NCBI GenBank assembly: GCA_015523685.1 | Contig: WAJW01000030.1 | Span: forward strand, 1-7,296 | DNA: 7,296 nucleotides | Direction of reading: 5' to 3' | Origin: Archaeoglobaceae archaeon | GTDB lineage: Archaea; Halobacteriota; Archaeoglobi; Archaeoglobales; JdFR-42 | Part shown: positions 1 to 5,844 of the stretch, piece by piece | Position numbering within the stretch: the first letter of the stretch is position 1 | Layout of the letters: the number at the start of each line of letters is the position of its first letter | Translations under genes and position numbers: made by a program | Notes under the pieces: generated by a model | Databases searched by the model: none | The model's input: only the letters and a program-made list of their open reading frames with translations | Told to the model about the DNA's origin: nothing

Positions 1-107
1 CCAAGATGGAAGGGAAGATAACCAGCATTCCTCATTTTTTATTCAGTTATAATAAATTTAATTCCCGGATTAAATGATTTCTTAACTTTTAAATCTTAAC
101 CTAAATG

Positions 108-115
108 TTAATATA
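108..115 (+). promoter_or_regulatory. TATA box of asd, leaderless spacing
   Basis: The eight bases TTAATATA lie in an AT-rich stretch and their centre is about 25.5 bases before the asd ATG. In archaea the TATA box is normally centred 26 to 27 bases before the transcription start, so the transcript should begin at or next to the start codon. No Shine-Dalgarno sequence is present in front of asd, which agrees with a leaderless message. A second AT-rich stretch at 85-95 is too far upstream for this start. The rest of bases 1-107 holds no gene I can support. Confidence 0.6.
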
Positions 116-136
116 CTTAAATCCAAGCTAATCTTC

Positions 137-1159
137 ATGCGACATTATACCGTGGGTATTCTCGGTGCAACGGGAATAATAGGGCAGAGATTTGTTGAAA
201 TGCTTTCAGACCATCCATGGTTCGAGATAACGTCACTTTCAGCGTCGGAATCGAGAGCAGGGAAAAAATACGGAGATCAGGTTGACTGGAGAATAAGCAG
301 AGATATCCCGGAAGATGTGAAGGACATGGAAATGGTGAAAATGGACCCTGATGAGGTTAAGGCCGATATTGTTTTTTCTGCCCTCCCCAGCGATGTTGCA
401 AAAAAGATTGAGCCGGAGTTCGCCAGAAAGGGTTTCACAGTGGCGAGCAATGCAAGTGCGTACAGAATGGAAGGGGACATACCTCTCGTAATTCCAGAAG
501 TGAATCCCGATCATCTTGCCCTTATCGAGGTGCAGAGAGAAAGGAGGAAATGGGACGGATGCATCATAACCAACCCTAACTGTTCAACTATCATTCTGAC
601 GCTAACACTGAAACCCCTCATGAACTTCTCACTGAGGACTGTAATTGTAACGACCATGCAGGCTCTTTCGGGGGCGGGATATCCCGGTGTGCCCTCCATG
701 GCCATCCTCGACAACGTTATTCCATTCATATCGGGAGAGGAGAAAAAGATTGAAACAGAAACCCTCAAGCTTCTCGGGGAGCTGGATGGAGATCACATCA
801 AATATGCTGATGTTGAAATATACGCATCATGCAACAGGGTTGGTGTAATGGATGGACATCTCGAATCCGTTTTTGCTGTGATGGATGATGACCCATCCCC
901 CGGGGATGTTAAGAGAGAATTCATCAGGTTCCCTTCCCTTGATCTTCCATCATCTCCAGAAAAGGTCATTGAGGTGAGAGATGAGGAAAACAGGCCACAG
1001 CCTGTTCTCGACAGAAATGCAGGCAGAGGAATGGCGGTGACCGTCGGAAGGATAAGAGAGGGAATAAGGTATCTTGCTCTGGGTCACAATGCAATAAGGG
1101 GTGCAGCAGGGGCATCCATTCTGAACATGGAGCTGGCCATTAAGGAAAAGTTAATATAG
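137..1159 (+). CDS. asd: Aspartate-semialdehyde dehydrogenase
   Basis: This enzyme reduces L-aspartyl-4-phosphate to L-aspartate-4-semialdehyde with NADPH, the branch point to lysine, threonine and methionine, in the cytoplasm. The 340-residue length suits the archaeal/fungal class. Visible motifs are the nucleotide-binding loop GATGIIG (residues 10-16), the SASES segment (35-39), the catalytic NPNCST with Cys149, the SGAGYPG loop (178-184), the CNRVGVMDGH segment with Arg234 and the acid/base His241, and the C-terminal HNAIRGAAGAS stretch (317-327). Family members usually read RVPV where this one has RVGV. The ATG at 137 directly follows a TATA box at leaderless spacing and starts just before the Rossmann strand, so the N-terminus is well supported. 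alba follows 50 bases downstream but has its own promoter-like sequence and a strong ribosome binding site. Related malonyl-CoA reductases share the fold, but nothing here points to that role. Confidence 0.95.
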   Translation: MRHYTVGILGATGIIGQRFVEMLSDHPWFEITSLSASESRAGKKYGDQVDWRISRDIPEDVKDMEMVKMDPDEVKADIVFSALPSDVAKKIEPEFARKGFTVASNASAYRMEGDIPLVIPEVNPDHLALIEVQRERRKWDGCIITNPNCSTIILTLTLKPLMNFSLRTVIVTTMQALSGAGYPGVPSMAILDNVIPFISGEEKKIETETLKLLGELDGDHIKYADVEIYASCNRVGVMDGHLESVFAVMDDDPSPGDVKREFIRFPSLDLPSSPEKVIEVRDEENRPQPVLDRNAGRGMAVTVGRIREGIRYLALGHNAIRGAAGASILNMELAIKEKLI

Positions 1160-1167
1160 TTTTTAAC
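1151..1167 (+). promoter_or_regulatory. TATA region of alba, overlapping the asd end
   Basis: Two AT-rich TATA candidates, TTAATATA at 1151-1158 and GTTTTTAAC at 1159-1167, lie across the asd stop codon. Either would place a transcription start at about 1180-1190 and leave a 20 to 30 base leader carrying the alba ribosome binding site. The T-tract at 1160-1164 could also help end the asd transcript. Both roles are inferred from position and composition. Confidence 0.4.
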
Positions 1168-1192
1168 CGATTTCCCTAACACACTGACAACA

Positions 1193-1201
1193 AAAGGAGG
1201 T
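1193..1201 (+). promoter_or_regulatory. Strong Shine-Dalgarno of alba
   Basis: AAAGGAGGT ends eight bases before the ATG at 1210. It contains the complete GGAGGT core and is the strongest ribosome binding site in the window. This fits the high abundance expected of a chromatin protein, and it fixes the start codon. Confidence 0.85.
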
Positions 1202-1209
1202 AGTTATCA

Positions 1210-1479
1210 ATGGAAGAGCATGTGATCTTTGTTGGAAACAAACCGGTGATGAATTATGTTCTGGCCGTTATAACCCAGTTCAATACCGGAGCTGGTGAGG
1301 TCGTTATCAAGGCAAGAGGAAGGGCAATCTCAAGGGCTGTTGATGTGGCAGAGATCGTCAGGAAAAGGTTTCTGACTGATGTTGACGTGAAGGACATTCA
1401 GATAAGCACTGAAACGGTGGAAGGCAGTGAGGACAAGGCCAACGTTTCAGCTATTGAAATAACCCTTGCGAAAAAGTAA
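1210..1479 (+). CDS. albA: DNA/RNA-binding protein Alba
   Basis: Alba is a small, abundant archaeal chromatin protein that binds DNA and RNA as dimers and higher assemblies. The 89-residue product matches the family over its whole length. It has VGNKPVMNYV (residues 8-17) in the first loop, the hallmark KARGRAISRAVDVAEIVRKRF (34-54) and the terminal SAIEITLAKK. In the Sulfolobus protein the first loop reads KK, and the first of those lysines is the acetylated one; here it is Asn10-Lys11, so that acetylation site is absent. The gene stands alone, with its own TATA region behind asd and a strong Shine-Dalgarno sequence. It ends directly at a hairpin terminator shared with the converging acs gene. 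Confidence 0.96.
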   Translation: MEEHVIFVGNKPVMNYVLAVITQFNTGAGEVVIKARGRAISRAVDVAEIVRKRFLTDVDVKDIQISTETVEGSEDKANVSAIEITLAKK

Positions 1480-1496
1480 AGGGGGAAAAACCCCTT
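1479..1496. terminator. Two-way hairpin terminator between alba and acs
   Basis: AAGGGG (1479-1484) pairs with CCCCTT (1491-1496) around a six-base loop, GAAAAA. On the plus strand it is followed by TTATTTCTTT. On the minus strand the other side gives TTTACTTTTTC. The hairpin fills the gap between the two convergent stop codons and overlaps both, so it can serve both genes. Archaeal termination depends mainly on T-tracts, so the hairpin's own share is inference. Confidence 0.6.
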
Positions 1497-3414
1497 ATTT
1501 CTTTCCCAGAATCTCTTTTACAGATTTTTCATCTTCGAGTGTGGACGTATCTCCTATTTCTTTTCCGCTCTCTATCGCTCTCAGAATCCTTCTCATGATT
1601 TTCCCACTTCTCGTTTTCGGAAGGCTCGAAACGAAGTAGATCTCATCCGGGACTGCAATTCCTCCGATCTCGGCTCTTACATGAGCCTTGAGAAGTTCTT
1701 TCAGGTTCTCATCCGGATCAAAACCTTCTTTGAGAATGATGAATGAAACTATTGCCTGACCCTTGATCTCATGTGCCTTTCCCACCACTGCAGCTTCTGC
1801 AACAGCGGGGTGGCTCACAAGAGCAGATTCAACTTCCATCGTCCCTATTCTGTGCCCTGAAACGTTTATGACATCATCCGATCTTCCAAGTATCCAGAAG
1901 TAGCCATCCTCATCCTTTTTAGCTGCATCTCCGGTTAGATATACCCCCGGGAATCTCTCCCAGTAGGTTTTTATGTATCTCTCATCATCCCTGAACAGGG
2001 TTTTCAGCATTGCCGGCCATGGGGTCTTTATAACAAGATATCCACCCTCTCCGGGTTTACAGGGATTTCCATCTTCATCGAGAACATCAGCCTCAATTCC
2101 CGGGAAGGGCTTTGTTGCGGAACCGGGTTTAAGGGGCGTGAATGGAAGAGGAGATATGAGTATCATTCCCGTTTCCGTCTGCCACCATGTATCCATTATG
2201 GGACATCTTTCACCTCCCACAACCCTGTGGTACCACTCCCAGGCCCTGGGATTTATCGGCTCCCCTACAGTGCCAAGTATTCTTAAGATCGAAAGGTCGT
2301 GTTTTTTCACCCACTCATCCCCCCATTTCATGAAGCTCCTTATTGCGGTCGGAGCGGTGTAGAATACTGTCACGCCGTACCTTTCAATAATCTCCCAGAA
2401 TCTGTCCCTGGCAGGATGATCCGGAGCACCCTCGTACATGACAACGGTTGCACCGTTGGAAAGAGGTCCGTACACAATGTAGCTGTGGCCCGTAATCCAC
2501 CCTATGTCTGCGGTGCACCAGTATATATCATCATCCCTCAGGTCAAATATCCACTTTGCTGTAATATGAACACCCACCATGTATCCTCCTGTTCGATGGA
2601 CAACTCCCTTTGGCTTACCTGTGGTTCCGGATGTATAAAGGATGAAGAGTTCGTCCTCACTGTCCATTATCTCTGCCTCGCATTCAGTATCCTGTTTCTC
2701 GATCACCTCATCCCATGTGAGGTCTCTCTCATATCTATTCCATCTTTTCCCGGTTCTCTCAACGACAATCACATGCTCTATGCTCGGGGCATCCTCAAGA
2801 GCTTCATCGGCATTCTCCTTCAGAGGTATGATCCTTCCTCTCCTGAATCCACCATCAGCGGTGATCAGAATTCTTGATTCGGCATCGTTTATTCTCTCCC
2901 TTAAAGCTCTGGGGCTGAAACCTGCAAAAACCACGCTGTGAATGGCCCCAATTCTGGCACAGGCAAGCATTGCAACTGGAAGCTGGGGGATCATAGGCAG
3001 ATACAGGGTGATCCTATCTCCCTTCTTTATTCCCAGATCCTTCAGGACATTTGAAAATCTGCATACCTCTCTGTAAAGCTCTCCGTATGTGTATGTTACC
3101 CTGTCTCCGGGTTCTCCCTCCCATATCAGAGCGGTTTTATTCCCTCTTGCATCAAGATGCCTGTCCAGGCAGTTGTATGATGCATTCAGCTTTCCGTTCA
3201 CGAACCATTTTGAGTACGGGGGGTTCCATTCAAGAACCCTGTCCCATTTTCTGAACCAGACCAGTTCTTCGCTGATTTTCCCCCAGAACTCCTCTATTCT
3301 TTTTCCTTCCTCATACACCTCCTCATTAATCCGAAGATTCTTTACGATATCCTCTGGAGGGAAGTACACCTCACCTGTTTTGAGAAATGAACTGATCTTT
3401 CCGGAATCCTTCAT
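1495..3414 (-). CDS. acs: Acetyl-CoA synthetase (AMP-forming)
   Basis: It activates acetate with ATP through acetyl-adenylate to acetyl-CoA, AMP and pyrophosphate in the cytoplasm, allowing acetate assimilation or salvage. From ATG 3414 the product has 639 residues, a normal Acs length. Motifs in order are the phosphate loop YTSGTTGKPKG (260-270), DTWWQTETG (408-416) with the tryptophan pair that keeps the acyl pocket small in Acs, YLTGDAA (492-498), GRSDDVINVSGHRIG (510-524) at the hinge to the C-terminal domain, and PKTRSGKIMRR (599-609) with catalytic Lys605, the residue acetylated in regulated bacterial Acs. An ATG 63 bases further upstream (3477) keeps the frame open, but it would overlap the divergent gene and lies beyond the TATA element. 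ATG 3414 sits about 27 bases from that element and begins the usual N-terminus. I see no Shine-Dalgarno sequence, so the message is probably leaderless. Acetate rather than propionate as main substrate is inferred from the WW motif. Confidence 0.96.
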   Translation of the reverse strand: MKDSGKISSFLKTGEVYFPPEDIVKNLRINEEVYEEGKRIEEFWGKISEELVWFRKWDRVLEWNPPYSKWFVNGKLNASYNCLDRHLDARGNKTALIWEGEPGDRVTYTYGELYREVCRFSNVLKDLGIKKGDRITLYLPMIPQLPVAMLACARIGAIHSVVFAGFSPRALRERINDAESRILITADGGFRRGRIIPLKENADEALEDAPSIEHVIVVERTGKRWNRYERDLTWDEVIEKQDTECEAEIMDSEDELFILYTSGTTGKPKGVVHRTGGYMVGVHITAKWIFDLRDDDIYWCTADIGWITGHSYIVYGPLSNGATVVMYEGAPDHPARDRFWEIIERYGVTVFYTAPTAIRSFMKWGDEWVKKHDLSILRILGTVGEPINPRAWEWYHRVVGGERCPIMDTWWQTETGMILISPLPFTPLKPGSATKPFPGIEADVLDEDGNPCKPGEGGYLVIKTPWPAMLKTLFRDDERYIKTYWERFPGVYLTGDAAKKDEDGYFWILGRSDDVINVSGHRIGTMEVESALVSHPAVAEAAVVGKAHEIKGQAIVSFIILKEGFDPDENLKELLKAHVRAEIGGIAVPDEIYFVSSLPKTRSGKIMRRILRAIESGKEIGDTSTLEDEKSVKEILGKK

Positions 3415-3433
3415 GAATTTTGATGGGGGTGGA

Positions 3434-3445
3434 ATACATAAATAT
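3434..3445. promoter_or_regulatory. Shared divergent TATA element (acs / TIGR00725 gene)
   Basis: The stretch TACATAAATAT contains a near-symmetric core, ATAAATAT, that reads as a TATA box on both strands. The two start codons begin at 3414 (minus) and 3467 (plus), and their midpoint is 3440.5, which falls inside this core. The distances are therefore about 26 to 27 bases each way, the archaeal TATA-to-start spacing, so both transcripts would be leaderless. No second AT-rich box exists in the 52-base interval. Confidence 0.6.
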
Positions 3446-3466
3446 TCATCGAAAATATGTGAGGGT

Positions 3467-3931
3467 ATGAAGCACATTCAACCCCAGATAGGAGTGATCG
3501 GTTCAGGTGAATGTGATGAGAGGATGTGGGAAATGGCCTACACTACAGGTAAGCTGATAGCAGAGCATGGAGCCATACTTGTTAATGGAGGTCTCGGAGG
3601 TGTCATGGAGGCTTCTGCAAGGGGGGCGAGGGAGAACGGAGGTCTGGTGGTGGGGATAATACCCCACGGAGATATGAAACTGGCAAATCCCTACTGCTCT
3701 GTAGTCATAGCGACTGATATGGGACATGCAAGGAATATCGTACTGGTGAACTCCTCATCTGCGGTCATATCAATAGGAGGAGAATATGGAACACTCTCAG
3801 AAATGGCAGTGGCATTGAAAACGGGAAAGCCGTTGATATCTGTTGCTCCACCTGTTAAGTTAAAGGGGATGATACTTGCAGAATCCCCTGAAAGGGCTGT
3901 TGAACTCGCTCTGAAACTATCCAGAGACTGA
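3467..3931 (+). CDS. TIGR00725/LOG-like nucleotide-binding protein
   Basis: A 154-residue Rossmann-like protein of the LOG/SLOG group (TIGR00725 type). Its molecular job is not established. Relatives include LOG phosphoribohydrolases, which cleave nucleoside monophosphates, and molybdenum-cofactor-carrier-like proteins. Visible features are the first strand with the GVIGSGEC loop (residues 9-16), the glycine-rich NGGLGGVMEASARGA (40-54), DMGHARN (84-90), and the GGEYGTLSE signature (104-112), which corresponds to the PGGxGTxxE motif of LOG proteins but lacks the leading proline. The frame stays open upstream to 3089, but that part is antisense to acs. ATG 3467 lies 26 bases after the shared TATA element and precedes the conserved first strand. 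A gaggg two bases before it is too close to act as a good ribosome binding site. The gene converges on the winged-helix gene with a six-base gap. Confidence 0.85.
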   Translation: MKHIQPQIGVIGSGECDERMWEMAYTTGKLIAEHGAILVNGGLGGVMEASARGARENGGLVVGIIPHGDMKLANPYCSVVIATDMGHARNIVLVNSSSAVISIGGEYGTLSEMAVALKTGKPLISVAPPVKLKGMILAESPERAVELALKLSRD

Positions 3932-3937
3932 ATATCC

Positions 3938-4255
3938 TCAATCCTCTCCACTCATTTTAATTCCCACGGTCCAGACCCATACATCAAGCTTTTCACATTC
4001 AGCCGGTTCACAGTATGATTCCGGACATCCAAAACAGGGAGGAAGATGATTGAGCTCCGGCTTACGAATGGCGGTTATTCTGAATGTGACAACTCCATCA
4101 ACGGTGGTTTTCTCCCTCTCAACCATACCTCGTTCTTCCAGTCTCTTCAGAATTTTTGAGCATTTTCTGCTGTCTATACCCATCTCTTTCCAGAGATCTT
4201 TCTGGAGTATCTCACCTCTCTCTCGAATGAAAGCCAGCACATCATCATCTTTCAT
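3938..4255 (-). CDS. Winged-helix protein with four-Cys tail, TFE-beta/RPC34-like
   Basis: A 105-residue protein in two parts. Residues 1-63 form a winged helix-turn-helix: a helix, then KDLWKEMGIDSRKCSKILKR with the recognition helix around 29-40, then the wing GMVEREKTTVDGVVTFRIT. Residues 74-95 carry CX2CX4CX4C (Cys74, 77, 82, 87), reading CFGCP then C, then C, with the ECEKLDVWVW end. A winged helix followed by CxxCP, two more cysteines and a tryptophan is how I recall the RPC34/RPC39 and archaeal TFE-beta C-terminus, where the cysteines hold a 4Fe-4S cluster. The assignment is inference from this pattern; a MarR-like Fe-S or zinc regulator is the alternative. It lies 18 bases behind the LSm gene on the same strand and has an AGGAGG site 11 bases before its ATG, so the two genes are probably cotranscribed. 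Confidence 0.8.
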   Translation of the reverse strand: MKDDDVLAFIRERGEILQKDLWKEMGIDSRKCSKILKRLEERGMVEREKTTVDGVVTFRITAIRKPELNHLPPCFGCPESYCEPAECEKLDVWVWTVGIKMSGED

Positions 4256-4257
4256 CT

Positions 4258-4272
4258 GAGGAATATCCTCCT
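4258..4272 (-). promoter_or_regulatory. Shine-Dalgarno within a perfect palindrome
   Basis: On the coding strand AGGAGG (complement of 4267-4272) is the ribosome binding site of the winged-helix gene, 11 bases before its ATG at 4255. Its inner part is one arm of the perfect palindrome GAGGA-ATA-TCCTC (4258-4270). In the message the arms could pair and cover the site, or in DNA the palindrome could be a protein binding site. Ribosome site confidence is good; the regulatory role is unproven. Confidence 0.55.
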
Positions 4273-4273
4273 G

Positions 4274-4498
4274 TTATTCGTTGAATGGCTGTATGATTAT
4301 GATGTTGTTGCCCCTCAGAACAACCGATCCGAGGGTTCTTACCTTCTCTCCATCTCTGTACTCTGTCGTCTCACTCATAAACAGATTCATGTAGTCGTCA
4401 ACACTCTCCAGCTTACCCACCAGTACTGACTGCTCACCCTTCATTTCCACCTGTATAAACTTGCCAATGAGGCTTTTGACTTTTTGCGACGGGAACAT
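4274..4498 (-). CDS. LSm / Sm-like archaeal protein (SmAP)
   Basis: Sm-like archaeal proteins form ring oligomers that bind U-rich RNA and act in RNA metabolism. From ATG 4498 the product has 74 residues, the normal SmAP length. It begins MFPSQKVKSLIGK, resembling the MLPxQxVKSxVGK start I recall from Methanosarcina LSm proteins. The Sm1 region is GKLESVDDYMNLFM (28-41), with the DDYMNL RNA-contact residues, and the Sm2 region is LGSVVLRGNNIIII (56-69) with the RGN loop. The frame stays open to a GTG at 4576, which would add a hydrophilic 26-residue tail and sits 13 bases behind the FAD gene. ATG 4498 is preferred because GAGAGGTT lies eight bases before it and family members start there. The winged-helix gene follows 18 bases later. 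Confidence 0.9.
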   Translation of the reverse strand: MFPSQKVKSLIGKFIQVEMKGEQSVLVGKLESVDDYMNLFMSETTEYRDGEKVRTLGSVVLRGNNIIIIQPFNE

Positions 4499-4505
4499 CA
4501 CGACC

Positions 4506-4513
4506 AACCTCTC
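4506..4513 (-). promoter_or_regulatory. Shine-Dalgarno that decides the LSm start
   Basis: On the coding strand GAGAGGTT stands eight bases before ATG 4498. The alternative GTG at 4576 has only a weak GTGAG before it. Confidence 0.6.
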
Positions 4514-4541
4514 ATAAGAGTTCTGCCTTATATCTTTGTGT

Positions 4542-4555
4542 CTTAAATTATATTT
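4542..4555 (-). promoter_or_regulatory. Possible TATA box of the LSm / winged-helix pair
   Basis: On the minus strand this reads AAATATAATTTAAG. It would place a start near 4523 and give a leader of about 25 bases containing the Shine-Dalgarno before ATG 4498. This would let LSm and the winged-helix gene be transcribed separately from the RaSEA-FAD pair. It rests on composition and spacing only. Confidence 0.35.
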
Positions 4556-4589
4556 TTCTTTTGGTTTTTCTGCCACTCAGTCTCACTGC

Positions 4590-5843
4590 TTAGATATCAT
4601 TGATGTCTTCCATGAGTGCACGGGCACACTCCTTCCCTGCGATTATCGATCCGTTCATGCTCCTTTCCGGATAGTTCGGTTCTGAAAAAATGCCCGCAAC
4701 GTACAATCCCTCGATGTTCGTCCTGTAGTCCGGGATCTTCCCCATGTATCCTTTCTCATATATCACACCGGAATACTTGGATACAGAGATACTCCACCAT
4801 TCTGGCTTTTTGGAAGAAATTTTCTCCAGTGCCCTTGAGTGCAGACGGGCAATGCTCTCTTTATCAATGGATGTAATTTCTGAAGGATATGTGTACGATG
4901 CTGTGTAAACCAGATGTTCACCATATTCCTCGGGAGGTATAAAATTTGTATGCTCTATTATTGCCCCGAATGGGTGATCCCCCTTCACGTTGATCCAGTA
5001 AACGTCGTCAAAAAGAGGCTCTTTGAATGAAAACAGACCACATATCGAGCTCTGATATTTTATATCTGGCAGATCCACTGGAATGAGTTTCTCAAGAACG
5101 GGAGTAGGGATGGTGGATATAACTCTGTCACCTCTGATCTCCCCCACTCTCGATTTAACTGTAAATTTACCCTCTTTCGTTATTTTTTTCACCGGTGATG
5201 AGGTGATTATCTCTCCCCCGTTTTTCTGAATCCTGTCAACCATTCTCTCAATCAGAGTTTGAAAACTTCCTCTGAGATAACCCAGCCTCTCCCCCCTCAC
5301 CCCTCTGTTAGATCGTATACCAACTCTCGCCAGAAGCCAGGCATAGGAAATTTCCCTGTACATTTCCCCGAACTTACCTCTGAGGAGAGGTTCAAAGAAA
5401 TTGCGATAGATTCTTTCTCCAAGTTCATTTTTAATCGCATCAACACATGAGATGTCATCAAATTCAGCATAATTCAATTTTCTGGATCTTAGAACATATC
5501 CTGCAAGCCTGATTTTATCCATGAATGAAATGTATGGGAATTTCAGAATCTCAAGTGGCGTGTTCAGGGGATACAGTGTGTCATCCATAAGGTACCCTGT
5601 TCTTGCTATCCTCCATTCAATTTTTCTGTCTAAACCAAGGTCTCTGAGAAGATTCAGCAGTTCTTCATCTCCGGAGAACATATGGTGATAGTACCTCTCA
5701 ATTCTGTATCCATTTCTTGCATAAGTTCCTGCCAGGCCCCCTGCCTCTTCCTCCTTTTCAACAACAATGACATCATGCTCCTCTGAAAGCTCAAGGGCAG
5801 ATGACAGCCCGGTAAGTCCTGCTCCTATGACGATAACTTTCAC
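4590..5843 (-). CDS. FAD-dependent amine-oxidase-fold oxidoreductase
   Basis: A 417-residue flavoprotein of the protoporphyrinogen-oxidase-like group (COG1232 type). The FAD-binding Rossmann motif VIVIGAGLTGLSSALEL opens the protein, Glu29 ends the second strand, and EEAGGLAGTY (32-41) follows. The C-terminal flavin motif is GLYVAG (379-384) with MNGSIIAGKECARAL. A YHHMF segment near residue 52 recalls UDP-galactopyranose-mutase-like relatives, so the substrate cannot be named; porphyrinogen, carotenoid and sugar-nucleotide chemistry remain possible. The GTG start at 5843 is chosen because GGAGGT lies five bases before it and the product then begins MKVIVIGAG. An ATG at 5867 has no good ribosome site and would overlap RaSEA by 23 bases. 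The RaSEA stop is one base away, which points to translational coupling in one operon. I see no membrane segment. Confidence 0.9.
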   Translation of the reverse strand: MKVIVIGAGLTGLSSALELSEEHDVIVVEKEEEAGGLAGTYARNGYRIERYYHHMFSGDEELLNLLRDLGLDRKIEWRIARTGYLMDDTLYPLNTPLEILKFPYISFMDKIRLAGYVLRSRKLNYAEFDDISCVDAIKNELGERIYRNFFEPLLRGKFGEMYREISYAWLLARVGIRSNRGVRGERLGYLRGSFQTLIERMVDRIQKNGGEIITSSPVKKITKEGKFTVKSRVGEIRGDRVISTIPTPVLEKLIPVDLPDIKYQSSICGLFSFKEPLFDDVYWINVKGDHPFGAIIEHTNFIPPEEYGEHLVYTASYTYPSEITSIDKESIARLHSRALEKISSKKPEWWSISVSKYSGVIYEKGYMGKIPDYRTNIEGLYVAGIFSEPNYPERSMNGSIIAGKECARALMEDINDI

Positions 5844-5844
5844 A

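Noticed and set aside
1..35. Possible divergent minus-strand gene start (ATG at 35, first residues MRNAGYLPFHL)
   Set aside because: Only eleven codons are inside the window, with no Shine-Dalgarno and only a weak AT-rich box; plus-strand frames here also close soon, so the stretch cannot be assigned.
239..768. Minus-strand open frames of 67 to 91 codons
   Set aside because: They are shadows of asd with no motif, promoter or ribosome site.
1973..2941. Open plus-strand frames of 129, 192 and 99 codons
   Set aside because: They are antisense to acs, whose motifs are intact throughout; they show no recognisable domain and overlap one another.
3089..3466. Extended N-terminus of the TIGR00725 protein (126 codons upstream of ATG 3467)
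   Set aside because: The extension is the complement of acs coding sequence, shows no domain, and starts before the promoter element.
3415..3477. 21-residue N-terminal extension of acs from ATG 3477
   Set aside because: It crosses the TATA element and overlaps the divergent gene; Acs length and N-terminus fit ATG 3414.
4616..5450. Plus-strand open frames of 63 and 86 codons
   Set aside because: They are antisense to the FAD protein gene and show no domain.
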